In this document: positions 27,543 to 40,621 of the stretch, in pieces | How the letters are laid out: each line of letters starts with the position of its first letter | How positions within the stretch are numbered: the first letter of the stretch is position 1 | Assembly (NCBI GenBank): GCA_037127255.1 | Contig: JBANSL010000005.1 | Coordinates: forward strand, 3,720,001-3,784,000 | DNA: 64,000 nt | Source of the DNA: Persicaria tinctoria | Lineage: Eukaryota; Streptophyta; Magnoliopsida; Caryophyllales; Polygonaceae | Direction: 5' to 3' | Translations under genes and position numbers: made by a program | Notes under the pieces: model-generated | Databases searched by the model: none | Told to the model about the DNA's origin: nothing | Seen by the model: only the letters and a program-made list of their open reading frames with translations

Positions 27543-30500
27543 ATGTCTTCTCTTCAGTTACTGCATTTAACAGAGCATGGGCGCAATTTTGTGTCTTCAA
27601 GAAGGTGACAACATTATTATTATTAATGCATTATGATTTCCCTGGTATTTAGTTTGCTTTGAATATTTCTGTTTTTCAGTATACGTCTTAGATCAGTTTG
27701 AAATCTGTTATTGAAATTAGAATAAGGCATCCAGACTTAAGGTTGTATGTTCTTTAACAGTATATGTTTTTTTTTAAATAATTTTTTTTTATTGTTTATC
27801 CTAATTCCCTTCCATGTATTTGGAACTTAAGTTTGGGTCCTTCTATAAGCTTTATTATTATGAAAAATTTAAGTATCGCTGGAAATTTATTCGAGTGGAA
27901 AGGAATTACTGGAGGATATATCTAGAAAGGGATATTGCCTTGTCATCTTCTTATTGCTTGTTATAGGAGCAGATTGTCGAGAAAGGTTTTCAGGATTAAA
28001 AAGATGTAAAATTTTAAGTCTGTTAGTACAAGTGAACCAATTATACTTTGACATTATACTTTGACATTCTTGCTGAGTTTGAAAATTTTACTTGTGATAG
28101 GTGTTTGCACGAAGGTAGCCTTTGGGATTTGTTTCATGCAAAATTCAACCTTTTTTCTTTTGTTTTGTTTATTTCAAACCACATTTCCTTGCTGCAGGAA
28201 ATCTTTGCTGGTTGCTACTGGGATATTGGTAGCGGGTGGAGCAGCTGCTTACATGAAATCAAGATTCACCTATAGGCAGACTGATTCTTTTGGTCATTGT
28301 AACGGGCCTGGTAATTTGAAGGAGGATTCATCTGATGATGGAGCTGGTCATATTGTTACGAACAGGAAAAAATCAAATAGAAAACCATTGAAGTCACTTC
28401 AGATCCTAGCTGCAATTCTTCTTTCACGGATGGGAAGTAGTGGTGCTCATAATCTATTAGCATTAGTATCTATTGTGGTAAGTTATATGGACTTTGCGTT
28501 TATGTTATCTCTTGTACTGTAAATCACGTATGTTTTCTATACCATAAGCAGCATATGCATACTTAATGCAGCTTACCACGTTGGAAGAGATTCTTAATCC
28601 ACTGACGTGAAGATATTTTTCAATCCATTGAAACCCTCATCAAAAGTCCATGGTTCATTACTCTACTTCAGGGAAAAAATGATATCTGTTGTATACTCAT
28701 ATCAATATTAATTTTAGGTTGGAATCTGTATTATTTAAAACGAAGGAAACGATCCTTTTGGGTTTGATGTGATACATTTATCTTGTGATTATATATTGAA
28801 CCAAAAATATTCAAAGTCCTTTGCTCTAAATATTTCACAGCTTGACTAGGTAGGTGCCTTCTGATCTTGAGAGGAGATTGAATTTCGTAACTTGTTCTAA
28901 ACCTACTCACTGTTTTGTCTATGTCAACAATCTTTTCCACCCTTGATGTTGCAACTATCATTATGGTGCTAGCAATCTTTGATGTTGTTTTATCATAGTC
29001 ATATGCCTATCTTTAACCTTTTGTCTTAAATTCAACAGGATTAATTTCCAGACATGGGCCTATGTAACCTATCTATAAGTTGTTTTTCTGGACCGTATTT
29101 CTTGCATGTTTGACTTCTATTTGTCTGCACTTCATGATGTTCTACATCTTTAATAATATGAGGGACAAAAGATATCATTTAACATATGGGGGTGTGTATT
29201 TGGGTTTTTACAAGCAATGGGCAGATTAGGATAATAGTTGTGTAAAGATTTTTCATTTGTTTTCTATGTATTTAACAATGTCTAGGCACCCCTAAAGCCT
29301 ATTATTGTTGAAGGGCCACCCTGCATATTATCTATTATTTCTGTGCATTTATCTTCGTTATCTTTGTCGATGAACAAAGCTGCGGGAAGGATCCTCTTCT
29401 ACTTATGTCAACGCTACAGTTAGATTGAATTACCTATCTTCTTAGGGTCAGATAGGATCACTTTTGGGCTGTTTTGGCTATTTTTCTCCACTCTCATTAA
29501 TCCGAAGACCCTGTTTTCCGAACAACAGTTATTGTCTACAAATTATAACTTTAACCATAACCAATGCAAGAATGGGCTTCTTGGAAGTGATCATTGCTAA
29601 AAGTTCATGATAATTGGTAAATCTCTGCTATACTATCCAGTAGTGCTTTATAAGTGGTCCGTGTTATCCGTGATATCTAATCTTGCTGGCTGCATCTGCT
29701 ATGGTGCTCCTTCTCTCCCATCATTGTGCCTATCATCACATCAGTTGTCATATTTCTGCTTTAAATAGAAATATTATGTTATTTAACTGAAAAAAGGAAG
29801 TATTTATTTTAAATTGAGTTTAATAGTTATTTCTATAATTGTAAAACAATGGAGCATCATTTAGATATATTCTTTATGTTAGATATATTTATTTGTAATA
29901 CAGTAATATAAGTTATGTGTTCTTTCAGGTAGTTCGAACTGCTCTAAGCAATAGGCTGGCAAAGGTGCAGGGATTCCTTTTTCGTGCTGCTTTTCTTCGA
30001 CGTGTACCAGCTTTTTTCAGATTGATTTTAGAGAATGTTCTTTTGTGTTTCCTTTTATCAACTATACATTCTACTACAAAGTACATAACAGGGACCTTAA
30101 GTTTGAGGTTCAGGAAGATATTAACAAAGCTTATTCATACACATTATTTTGAGGTATCTCTCTCTTACCATTCTCTATATCACTATATTTTGCATCTATC
30201 CTTGGTCAAGTTTTGCTTATGTTTTTTTTTTTGATATGCCACTAAATATGGGTGAACAACTGAAATTACTACTATTCTTTTTCCGATTATTGCTGCTATC
30301 CTAAGCATCATCAGCACCATTATTCATTAATTAATTATTCAATTTGGTTTTAGTTCATCAATGAACACATTTCCCCTTTATCCCTCTAGTCCTTATCAAT
30401 ACCTACTTCATCTTCCCATTTTTAATATTTTTGCACATGATGCAATGTTTATATCCATATGGTTACTCGAGTGTCTATAGAGTTTATGGCCACAAAGGGT

Positions 30501-33500
30501 TCATGCTTTTTGTTTGGGTCACTGAGTTTTGTTGTTAGGAGTCATGCCAATGTCTTTATATTCCTTGGTCATGATTATCATCTTACTCCCAACTTTTAGA
30601 TATTGTTTCTCTGCTTTGTGCTTATTATGTTGAAGATGATTTTATGGATGCTGACATCTATTTTATTTCTCCAGAATATGGCATATTACAAGATATCACA
30701 TGTTGATGGTCGTATTTCTAACCCAGAGCAACGGATTGCTAGTGATGTACCAAGATTTTGCTCAGAGCTGAGTGAAATTGTGCAAGATGATCTTATTGCT
30801 GTTACTGATGGCATCCTTTATACATGGCGCCTTTGTTCATATGCAAGCCCTAAATATGTTTTCTGGATTTTGGTACACTCACTTATCTTTCAAATTTTTT
30901 ATTTGTTGGCATCGGTCTTGTGATATTATGTATTTTGTGCGATATTGATACCTGATATCTGGTTTCCTATTTATGTTGGTATCTCTCTGCTTGTTTTTAA
31001 GGCATATGTACTGGGAGCAGGGACCATGATCAGGAATTTCTCACCCGCGTTTGGGAAATTAATGTCAAAAGAACAACAACTGGAAGGGGAATATAGGCAG
31101 CTCCATTCAAGGTTGAGGACCCATGCAGAAAGTATAGGATTTTATGGCGGCGAGGCTAGAGAAGAATTCCATATTAAGGAGAAGTTTGAGAATTTAGTGA
31201 GGCACATGCGTTTGAGTCTTCATGATCATTGGTGGTTTGGCATGATCCAGGACTTCCTGTTGAAGTATCTAGGTGCCACTGTTGCTGTCATTCTGATAAT
31301 CGAGCCCTTCTTTGCTGGACATTTAAAACCTGATGCATCAACCCTGGGACGTGCAGAGATGTTAAGCAATCTCCGGTATCATACTAGTGTGATTATATCA
31401 CTGTTTCAGTCTTTGGGAACTCTTTCAGTCAGTTCAAGGCGACTTAATCGTCTCAGGTAACTTTTTACACCTCACTATTGTGATAATAGCAAGTGTTCAA
31501 ACTTCTAAACCATTTTTTCTTAGATATGTTAATGATATGCTTTTCAATATGGATATATGCTAACTTTCACTCCAGCATCTATATAGAATTTGTGGCCTTG
31601 TTTTTACCATATATGTGATTTGCATATTGTTCTACTCTAGTAAAAAAGAGTAGAACAATATACATTAAAGAATGAGCAATACACTATATATGTGATTTGC
31701 ATTTTACCATATATGTGATTTGCATATTGTTTTTACCATATTGCTTTGGAAATCACATTTGACCAATATACATTGAAGAATGAGCAATACACTAAAAAAA
31801 CTAAAACCACAATATGCAAATCACATATTTGACTGTTTAAGTAGTTATGCAGCTTTAATTTCTAATGTATGAATTTCCAGTATTCCGAGTCCTTGACTTC
31901 ATAGATTTCTTCTTCTAATGCTATAAGTAACCTTTTGCACTTTGAATTGTGCTATCGTGCCCCAAATCTTCTTGAAGGTTGGGGTTTTTATTTTTTCTGA
32001 TGCCTTTGTTGAATCAAAACTGAGTCTTCTCTCTGCACTCTTTTTTGATGTGGCAGTGGATATGCTGACCGCATCCATGAGCTTGTTACTGTTTCTTGTG
32101 AACTTAGTTCGCATGATTCTAATTCTCTGGCAAGAGACAGGAGTAACAATTGTTTTAGTGAAGGGGACTGCATCAAGTTTTCTGACGTGAAGGTATTTAG
32201 ACACTCCTTATTGTTGTTTGCTTTTCTGTCTCCATCTGTATGATTCAGAAATGGTGAAATTTCTCTTTGCAGGTTGTTACACCAACAAATAATGTGTTAG
32301 TTGAGGATCTCACACTTGAAATTCGTCCTGGATCTAATCTTCTGATTACAGGTGATCTTGTACCCCCTTTAGTAAATTAAAACTTAAGGTGTTGCAATCA
32401 TTTTCATGGTGTGTACAGCCAGATTCTTATATTGAACTGTGTGCCAGATTCCAGAACAATGTACATACTAGCCATAGTGGTTGTTGCATGTTCTCTGATC
32501 TTGGTACATTGTGACAAACGTTAAAGTTCTTGCTCCACAAATCTCTTGATTTTGTTACCGAATGCATTCTGTCCATTTTGAGAAAACTTGTAAGGAAGCA
32601 TTCACATTTCTTTGATTTCTCCATTTCTGTTTATTGCTCCCATGACTGTGTTCCAACAATTTATGAATTGGTTTGGTATATATTAGGGGATAGAAGGAAA
32701 ATAATGTGTAAACAGGTAGTGAGAGGATTCAAGCTTGACATTTTGTAGAATTGGAAAATTTTGAAACATGTGTATTTGAAGACATTTAGTTAATCACTTA
32801 GACATACATATTGTATCTTACTCTTCCAAGTTGAGGATGCGAGTTCAGATGTATGTGAATTGTCTGATTCTGATTGGGTGATCATTCGAGTAATTTTGAC
32901 TCTAGAAGTTCTTTCCATGCACAGGTCCAAATGGTAGTGGAAAGAGTTCACTTTTCCGAGTTCTTGGGGGACTTTGGCCCCTTGTATCCGGTCACATTAT
33001 GAAGCCTGGAGTTGGATCTGACCTCAATAAGGAGATCTTTTACGTGCCTCAAAGACCTTATACTGCTGTAGGGACGCTTCGTGATCAGTTGATATATCCT
33101 CTCTCAAAGGATCAAGAGATTGAACCTTTAACACAGAGTGGAATGACAGAGCTACTGAAAAATGTAGGAATTCTCATCACATTAATTCATATTGTGCAAA
33201 TCTCACTGATACAGAAGGCTTTGATATATGTAAATTGTTGTTGATTGACCTATTAGAGGTTGTTTAAATGTGATCCTTTTCTTTGCTTAGGTTGATCTTG
33301 AGTACCTACTTGATCGATACCCTCCTGAACAAGAGGTGAACTGGGGCGATGAACTTTCTCTTGGGGAGCAGCAGCGATTGGGAATGGCTAGATTGTTTTA
33401 TCATAAGCCTAGATTTGCTATTCTGGATGAGTGCACCAGTGCTGTGACAACTGATATGGAAGAACGTTTCTGTGCTAGGGTTCGTGCTATGGGAACATCA

Positions 33501-34205
33501 TGTATCACTATATCACATCGTCCTGCTTTAGTTGCATTTCATGATATTGTGTTATCCTTGGATGGGGAAGGAGGTTGGAGCATTCATGACAGGAGGTCGG
33601 ATTCTAATTTGTTGATTGAATAGCTATGAATTCATTCTAAATATCATTCCTGTAAGATTGTTACTCATTTGTCCTTTTGATCCAGGGAGGATTCTATAAG
33701 CCTTGATGAGCCTGCTAGCAATACGGCAAAGCCTTTGGAGACTATAAGACAAGGTGATGCGATGGCTGTGCAACGTGCGTTTTCCAGTGCAAAGAAGGTT
33801 GTATTATTCATCAGTCTTTTCCCTTACCCGTTTGCCTTTTCCCCTAGGCTTCTGCATTTTCTGTACTTGATTTTGAGGACTTTTTCATTCTGAAGTGTCA
33901 AATTTTTTATTTTTTATTTATTTGTTTTACCAGGGCTCTACATTATCAAAGTCAAGGTCAGAATTATACATCTCAGACATGATTGCAGCATCACCTCCTG
34001 TGGATAGTAAATTACCCTTTCCCACTGTTCCCCAACTACAAGTTTCCTCTAGGATGTTGCCTTTGCGAGTTGCTGCCATGTTTAAGATTCTGGTTAGTAA
34101 CTTTTGATGGAAATAATCTTCTGTTTGTAGTTAATACTTCCAAGTTGTATTGTGCAGTAATTTTTTATGATAGAAATAATACAATGGTGGAATGCTGAAC
34201 TCAAT

Positions 34206-34247
<42 letters not shown>

Positions 34248-37200
34248 GGGGGGGGGGGTATCTTCTTTCGCTGACCACTTTCTGCAGTTTTTATTTCTGT
34301 TTGTACTTTATGAAATTCAGATAACTTGGATTTTAATTCAGAGTGTTTGGTGATGAATGCTATAGCTTATTTAACGTCTTTCAGCAAAAGACATTGTTCA
34401 GCGTTGTCTTTTATTATACTGAGCTGACAGAGTAACAAACACGCATAAAGTCTTTTTCGACTCGATGTATTAGTCTTATACTAATAGAAATCCCAGTGTG
34501 TAACTTTCTTTATTCTGCTCACTATTAACTGATTTAAACATCACTAGTGTGCAACTTGCCGCTAAAATTTATTAAGGTGCACATCCCATATCCAGACTCT
34601 TATATGTTGACTCTGCTATTTGTTTATCATATAAAAAGTGTGTAATACTAACTTCTGAGTTGATGTTTGACATTTTCACAAATCTGAAGGCTGATAAGTT
34701 GATAACAAATTACCCATTGACTTATTTTGAGCCTGATTATTTTAGTGATATTTTCCAGGTGCCCACAGTCTTCGATAAACAGGGAGCGCAGTTACTTGCA
34801 GTGGCAGTGCTTGTTTTATCAAGAACTTGGATTTCAGACCGTATTGCCTCCTTAAATGGTAATCCCTTCGTTGAAAAATAGTTGTCTTTAGCCTCTAATG
34901 TTTGTTCATGAGTAGTTATCATTTTAGCTATTTTGATACTACGTTACACAATTACCTTTGCAGTTAGTAGTTTTCAATAGATTAAAAAGTATAGTAAAAT
35001 ACTAAACTGTAATGGCAGAATAGTATATTTGTTATTCCCTCCGATCAACCATATGACTTTTGAACATATAACATACATTTTAAGAAAATCCATTCTTCAT
35101 TTAAAATTATCATAATTACACTAAATCTTTCATGAATTACTATTTTTAAAATTTTCACTACTCCCTACAACCAATCGAAAGTGTTTAAAAAATAAAAAAA
35201 ACACACAAATAAATATATATCATTACAAATCAATACCTGGAAAATCTAATACATCTTATATTGTAGATCACAATATACTTTCTAAAACATCTTATATTTA
35301 TGATCTGAGAGTACTTTTTGAAAACGGGATAAATGCTAAAATTGCAATGGTGGTTGAATGGAGGGAGTATGATTTTATATTCTCAATCTGTTGTTTTGTT
35401 TTTATAAAATTATTTCTGTTCTGTCATGTACTGTTACTTTTATATACTTCTATTTGAAATTTCAAAACTACATTTTAACTTTAACGTTAGCAATGATTGA
35501 TTATATAGAAACAAACAAAAAAGAAGAAGGGAGAACTTATATTGGCGAATTTTTTGTTGCATTACAGGAACTACAGTGAAGTTTGTTCTGGAACAGGACA
35601 AGGCTGCATTTATCCGGTTGATTGGGGTCAGTGTTCTGCAAAGTGCAGCCTCTTCTTTTGTTGCACCTTCATTAAGGTAGTTTTTCATCAGTAACCTAGT
35701 GTCAACTGTTAACACTTGCTGCTCTTTTTCTTTTTACTTTTTGATCATCATTCAGCTGCTTACTTGTTTCCTCACCTACTAGCAAGAAAGGGAGTGACCC
35801 TGTCTTCATTTGGGGAAAGAGTAGGTGATGATGGTTCTGCAGTGGTCGATGCGCATTTTTTGCATATTTTGAATATTCATTTCGTGTGATGTTAACCTTA
35901 TTTTTCAATATTACCCCATAAGTTCCCAGTTTCGTTTGTTTGTTTGACAATGTAGAACACGTTGGCTGAGTTTCTTGTTTGATGTTTGAACCTAAAAGAG
36001 GATATTTGTATGGATGGAATCATAAAATGGATTTTTTTTTGTTTCAGGCACTTGACAGCCAGGTTAGCCTTGCTTTGGAGGATCCGTTTGACGCAGCACT
36101 TGCTGAAGAACTACTTGAGGAAAAATACTTTCTATAAGGTTTTAAACCATGAAATTTGTCTTCCATCTCTAATGTTATTATCTTGTCATTCAGTTAGTGC
36201 TTGTGAATTTATGCAATGTGTCTATAAGGCAGATGTTTATTGAGAAAGTATTATGTATTCATGCACATATTTTGCTGTTACCACTCAAACACTTTGTTGA
36301 GAAGTTGTATTAGGTATTCATGTCACATATTTTTCTATTACTAAAGCATTTCCAATTGGGGGAGAAAATGGAATCCATTAAGCAAAGGAGACAGAATTTT
36401 AAGCTGCAATGCATACGTGGACAAGGGGACTCACTGGTCCCGTGAACATTTGGAACCGAGAAATATGATCAACACTGATATGGTGTGATCTCTTACAGGT
36501 CTTTCACATGTCAAGCAAAAGCATTGATGCTGATCAGAGGTTAACCCATGACCTTGAAAAATTGACAGCTGACTTGTCAGGGTTGGTTACTGGAATGGTA
36601 AAGCCAACTGTTGACATCTTCTGGTGAGTAATTTATACAGGCATTGCATAAAAAGGAATTTTTTTTTGTGATTATTAATGAAGAGAATTTTTATACAGGC
36701 ATTTATTAATTTAATTGGATTAGTGCTCCAGTTGCTTAATTTTCCTGAAATTAGGTTACTTTTAACTTATAAGTTTCACTTATAAGTTTCAACTTGACCT
36801 TGCTGTGAAATTTATAAAGGTTTACATGGAGAATGAAGCTATTGACTGGCCGTAGAGGTGTTGCTATTTTGTATGTTTATATGTTGCTTGGTCTGGGATT
36901 TCTGAGGAGTGTTGCTCCTGATTTCGGGGACCTGGCAAGTCAAGAACAGCAGCTTCAAGGAACCTTTAGGTCATCTTCTCCCTTGTGTTCTTCCAATATT
37001 GTTTGTTTTGTGTTTTTATCATTTATTTATACATTTTCTGGCAATCTTTGTTTTGATAGTAATTTATTTTAATTTCTTTCAGATTTATGCATGAAAGATT
37101 GCGAACACATGCTGAATCTATAGCTTTCTTTGGAGGGGGTGCTCGAGAAAAAGCGGTGAGTAAATTTGAGTTTGCTTCCTATATAAGAGGTGTTCAAAAT

Positions 37201-39843
37201 TATGAACACATGCTGAATCTATAGCCGATTGGATTTTTTTCCTCGTTTTTCTTCAAAATTCTGTAAGTGGTCAGTGAGGTCAGTTATTCAAGTGCTTGGT
37301 AATTATGTTACACAATCATGGATACAGAAACTACATGAACATCAATTTATATTTGAGTAATTTTTTTTATATAAAGTTAAATATGCCCGTGTTTCCGAGC
37401 TTCCCCATGAAACGGAAACAGGAAACAAAATCCATTCGGAGTTGTCGGGCAATATAGTTGGTAGTTTATCTGTTCGTTACAGAATTGGTAATGTTGATTT
37501 ATGAATCTCTTCTTAAACTAACAAGTGTTGCACTTGCAGATGATTGAATCAAAGTTTCAGAATCTTCTCCAGCATTCTATGCTACTATTAAAGAAGAAAT
37601 GGGCTTATGGTATACTGGACGATTTTGTGACAAAGCAACTGCCTCATAATGTCACTTGGGGTTTGAGTTTGATGTATGCTCTGGAACACAAAGGCGATCG
37701 GTCCTTGACATCCACACAAGGTGACAAATTCCTTTAAGTGCCCCACACACACACACACACACAAAAAAAAAAAATCTCCCTTAAAAAAAAATAGATCCAA
37801 AGAAGTTCTCCAAAAACAATTCAGAAGAGCAGTTGCAAAAAAAAAGAAATCCCTTAGAAACTATCTGTAAATAGTTGATGCATGTCTAAATTTTTGAAAT
37901 GTTTCTACAGGGGATCTTGCACATGCTTTGAGGTTTTTGGCATCGGTTGTTTCTCAAAGCTTTTTAGCTTTCGGTGATATTCTCGAGCTGCACAAGAAGT
38001 TTCTTGAGCTTTCAGGTGGCATTAATCGTATTCTTGAGCTGGATGAGCTATTGGATGCTGCTCAATCTGGTAAACAATGTCTAAATTAAATGTGAAGTAA
38101 TCTTGCATGTTTAGTTCTCTATTAATTAGAACTGTATGTAATTTAGTTTATATGATAGTACATAATTCAGATTGATCTCATCTTCCCTACCTTGTTGGAT
38201 TACAAAAGCATTTAATAATGAAAGGACAAGACATTTGTGGAAGTAACAATCCATTATCACTGTATGATTTTGGGTACTTGTACATCTAGAAGTATTTTAG
38301 ACCACTGTCAGTTGTTAATAAACACTTGGTGATGAAAAGATGAACCCCTTTGGAACTTGATAATTGACATTAACCATTTTCAAATGTTGTATCCGGACCT
38401 GATAATTGAATGGGTGATGAGCTTTCAGGAAAATCTAGTTTGAAAATGTAAAAATTGAAGACACTTGCCAGCGAAATAGCAAATTTTGATTTCTTGCCGA
38501 GTACCTGTGTTTTTGGTACAAATTGTATTAAAAATATGCAATGTTACTCGTCCCCACAGATTATCCTGGTGCTCATGCTTCATCAAATGGTGATGGAAAC
38601 AGTGGTTATTCTAACAATTCCATCTCCTTCTCCAATGTTGATATTATTACACCATCACAGAAAATGCTGGCTCGACAGTTGACATGTGATGTTCTCCGAG
38701 GAAAAAGTCTTCTTGTCACTGGTTTGTGAATCCATTAATCTTTTGGACTTAGAGCTGTTTTTTATTGTTACAATGCAAGGCTTATTAATTTTTTTTATGT
38801 TGTTCTAGGCCCCAACGGGAGTGGAAAAAGTTCAATATTTAGAGTTCTTCGGGGTGTATGGCCCATTGCAAGTGGAAGGCTCGTTACACCGCATCAACTA
38901 TATGGGGAAGGGATTAATTCTGGTTGTGGAGTGTTTTATGTTCCACAAAGGCCGTATACATGTCTTGGATCTCTAAGAGATCAAATTATATATCCTCTTT
39001 CTTGTGAAGAAGCAGAACAGAGGCTCTTGCATTCAAGCGAACCAGGTATTGGTTTGAGATCATATTGTTTATTATAACCTTTAGGAGCGAAATTGGGATA
39101 GTAAATTGCTTTGCCAAACTGTTTGCGCTGTGATGTTGACAAACTTGCTTCTTTTGATTAACAGGTGAAGAGACTGCAAGTGCAAGAGAGGCCTTGGACT
39201 CACGATTGAAGACCATCCTTGGGCACGTGCGATTGGTGTATCTTTTGGAAAGAGAAGGTGGTTGGGATGCTTCTCTGAATTGGGAAGATGTCCTTTCTCT
39301 TGGCGAACAACAGAGATTGGGCATGGTGAGCTTTACTAATCCTATATTATTGAATCACATAAAATAAGATGTTAAGATTGCTCTTTTTCAGTTAATCCAA
39401 TCGGAAATTTTAATTTTGTTGTTCTCAAGGCTCGTTTATTCTTCCACAAGCCGAAGTTTGGAATTCTTGATGAATGCACCAAGTAAGTGTTTCTATTTCC
39501 TTTCCTTGTACGTCTCTCACACACAGATTGTGTTTTGGCTAATGGTTCGCTATCTGTACGAATGATTGCAGTGCAACAAGTGTTGATGTTGAAGAACACC
39601 TTTACCAACTTGCTACTGACCAAGGCATCACTGTCATCACTTCTTCACAGGTATACAAACTCACTACTTGCATGAAAAGAATCCTATCATCCATCTTTTT
39701 GTCTGGCAAAACTCATAACTGACAAGTCTTAATTCTCATCGTCTTGATTGTTGTAGCGTCCTGCGTTGATACGGTTCCATGGACTGGAACTGCGCTTGAT
39801 TGATGGAGAAGGTAACTGGGAGCTCCGTGCCATTAAGCAATAG
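27543..39843 (+). CDS. ABCD1: Peroxisomal ABC transporter ABCD1 (COMATOSE/PXA1 type)
   Basis: Full-size transporter of the peroxisome membrane importing fatty acyl-CoAs and jasmonate precursors for beta-oxidation. I traced 25 exons: 27543-27604, 28198-28477, 29929-30153, 30675-30872, 31002-31456, 32057-32192, 32273-32351, 32925-33163, 33291-33595, 33686-33797, 33934-34092, 34759-34858, 35568-35676, 36048-36138, 36499-36623, 36820-36969, 37083-37155, 37540-37720, 37911-38069, 38560-38721, 38809-39045, 39165-39325, 39430-39482, 39572-39650, 39757-39843. All junctions keep frame; the total is 1338 residues (Arabidopsis 1337). It is two fused half-transporters. Walker [10 protein letters not shown] occurs near residues 479 and 1134, signature LSLGEQQRL near 581 and 1257, Walker [10 protein letters not shown] and [12 protein letters not shown]-like loops are [10 protein letters not shown] (near 272) and [10 protein letters not shown] (near 860). 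No damage is seen. The exon 9 donor (AG|GTCGGA) is weak. Confidence 0.95.
31590..31840. repeat. Direct and inverted repeat cluster in ABCD1 intron 5
   Basis: 'accatatatgtgatttgcat' occurs twice in direct orientation (about 31607 and 31704), and its complement 'atatgcaaatcacatat' occurs at about 31811. 'tattgttctactct' and 'agagtagaacaata' form a hairpin near 31626-31662, and 'gaatgagcaatacacta' occurs twice. Possibly a foldback MITE remnant. Confidence 0.6.
34211..34258 (+). repeat. (GT)n plus poly-G microsatellite in ABCD1 intron 11
   Basis: Seventeen GT units (34211-34244), then TT and twelve G. A simple repeat likely to vary in length between individuals; the poly-G may be hard to sequence accurately. 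Confidence 0.95.
35035..35367. mobile_element. Stowaway-like MITE in ABCD1 intron 12, possibly composite
   Basis: Left end TTCCCTCCGATCAACCA and right end TGGTTGAATGGAGGGAG are near-complementary and flanked by TA (35033-35034, 35368-35369). A second left-type end, CTCCCTACAACCAATCGAAA, sits inside at about 35161, suggesting one element inserted in, or recombined with, another. Wholly intronic. Confidence 0.75.
37744..37774 (+). repeat. (CA)n plus poly-A microsatellite in ABCD1 intron 18
   Basis: About nine CA units followed by twelve A, located 25 bases after the exon 18 donor. Confidence 0.9.
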
Positions 39844-40621
39844 TAAGTTAGCGAAGCAGAGGCACAGTTTGAGCCACCTTGAACCAACAGATGTCGATAG
39901 CAGAATTAAGACACCTGAAAGTAGGTTTGGTATAGTTACAGGCTCTCGTGTTGCATTGCAAGCAATTTTGGCTCGGAAAATGAAGCCATTGATTATCGTC
40001 ATGACGAGCAGAAACTCGAAACGAGAATAAGCTCAAATAAGCATTTATGTGAGCATAATACAAGTGTATAGGCCGTTAGCAAGTCCAGTATATATATGCC
40101 ATATATTTGGCCTGTGAATTTCTTTCGTAAATGAATCGTTATATTTTGCCTTTTAGTCTGTATTCTGAAGTCGATGCATCAATTCAAATGTCTTCTTGCA
40201 AAATGCTGTATATCGGAGATGTTGACGACAATAAAACAGTAAAACCAAGCACAAAAAATTTTCTATTTAAAAAAATGAGAAACATGGTACACAGTTACAC
40301 AACGCTCAAGCAAGCTATACAACTCACTCAAGTACTCAACACGAAGCAAACAATCCAGGTTTGAAACCAAAGTTTAAATGAACGGCTTTGATGCAAATTG
40401 AAATCCATATCGAAAAATAATTGCATTGCAAGTTGCAAATAATTGTGACTTTTCAACTATGAATTGCAAGTTGCAGCTGGTTGATGGTATCGAGTGGAGC
40501 CCCCGCAAGAAGCTTCCCTATTATTGATTCTTCAGCTACTAAAAAATCTTCCTAGATCTGCAAAACCCAAATTTGCCTTCATATTTCTCAGTTTGTATTT
40601 TTCAACCACAAACAAGATAAA
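39844..40621. other. ABCD1 3' flank and promoter region of the NB-ARC gene
   Basis: First part is the likely ABCD1 3' UTR. Chance open frames (40131-40364 and others) match no family. No repeat or RNA gene is seen. Confidence 0.4.
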
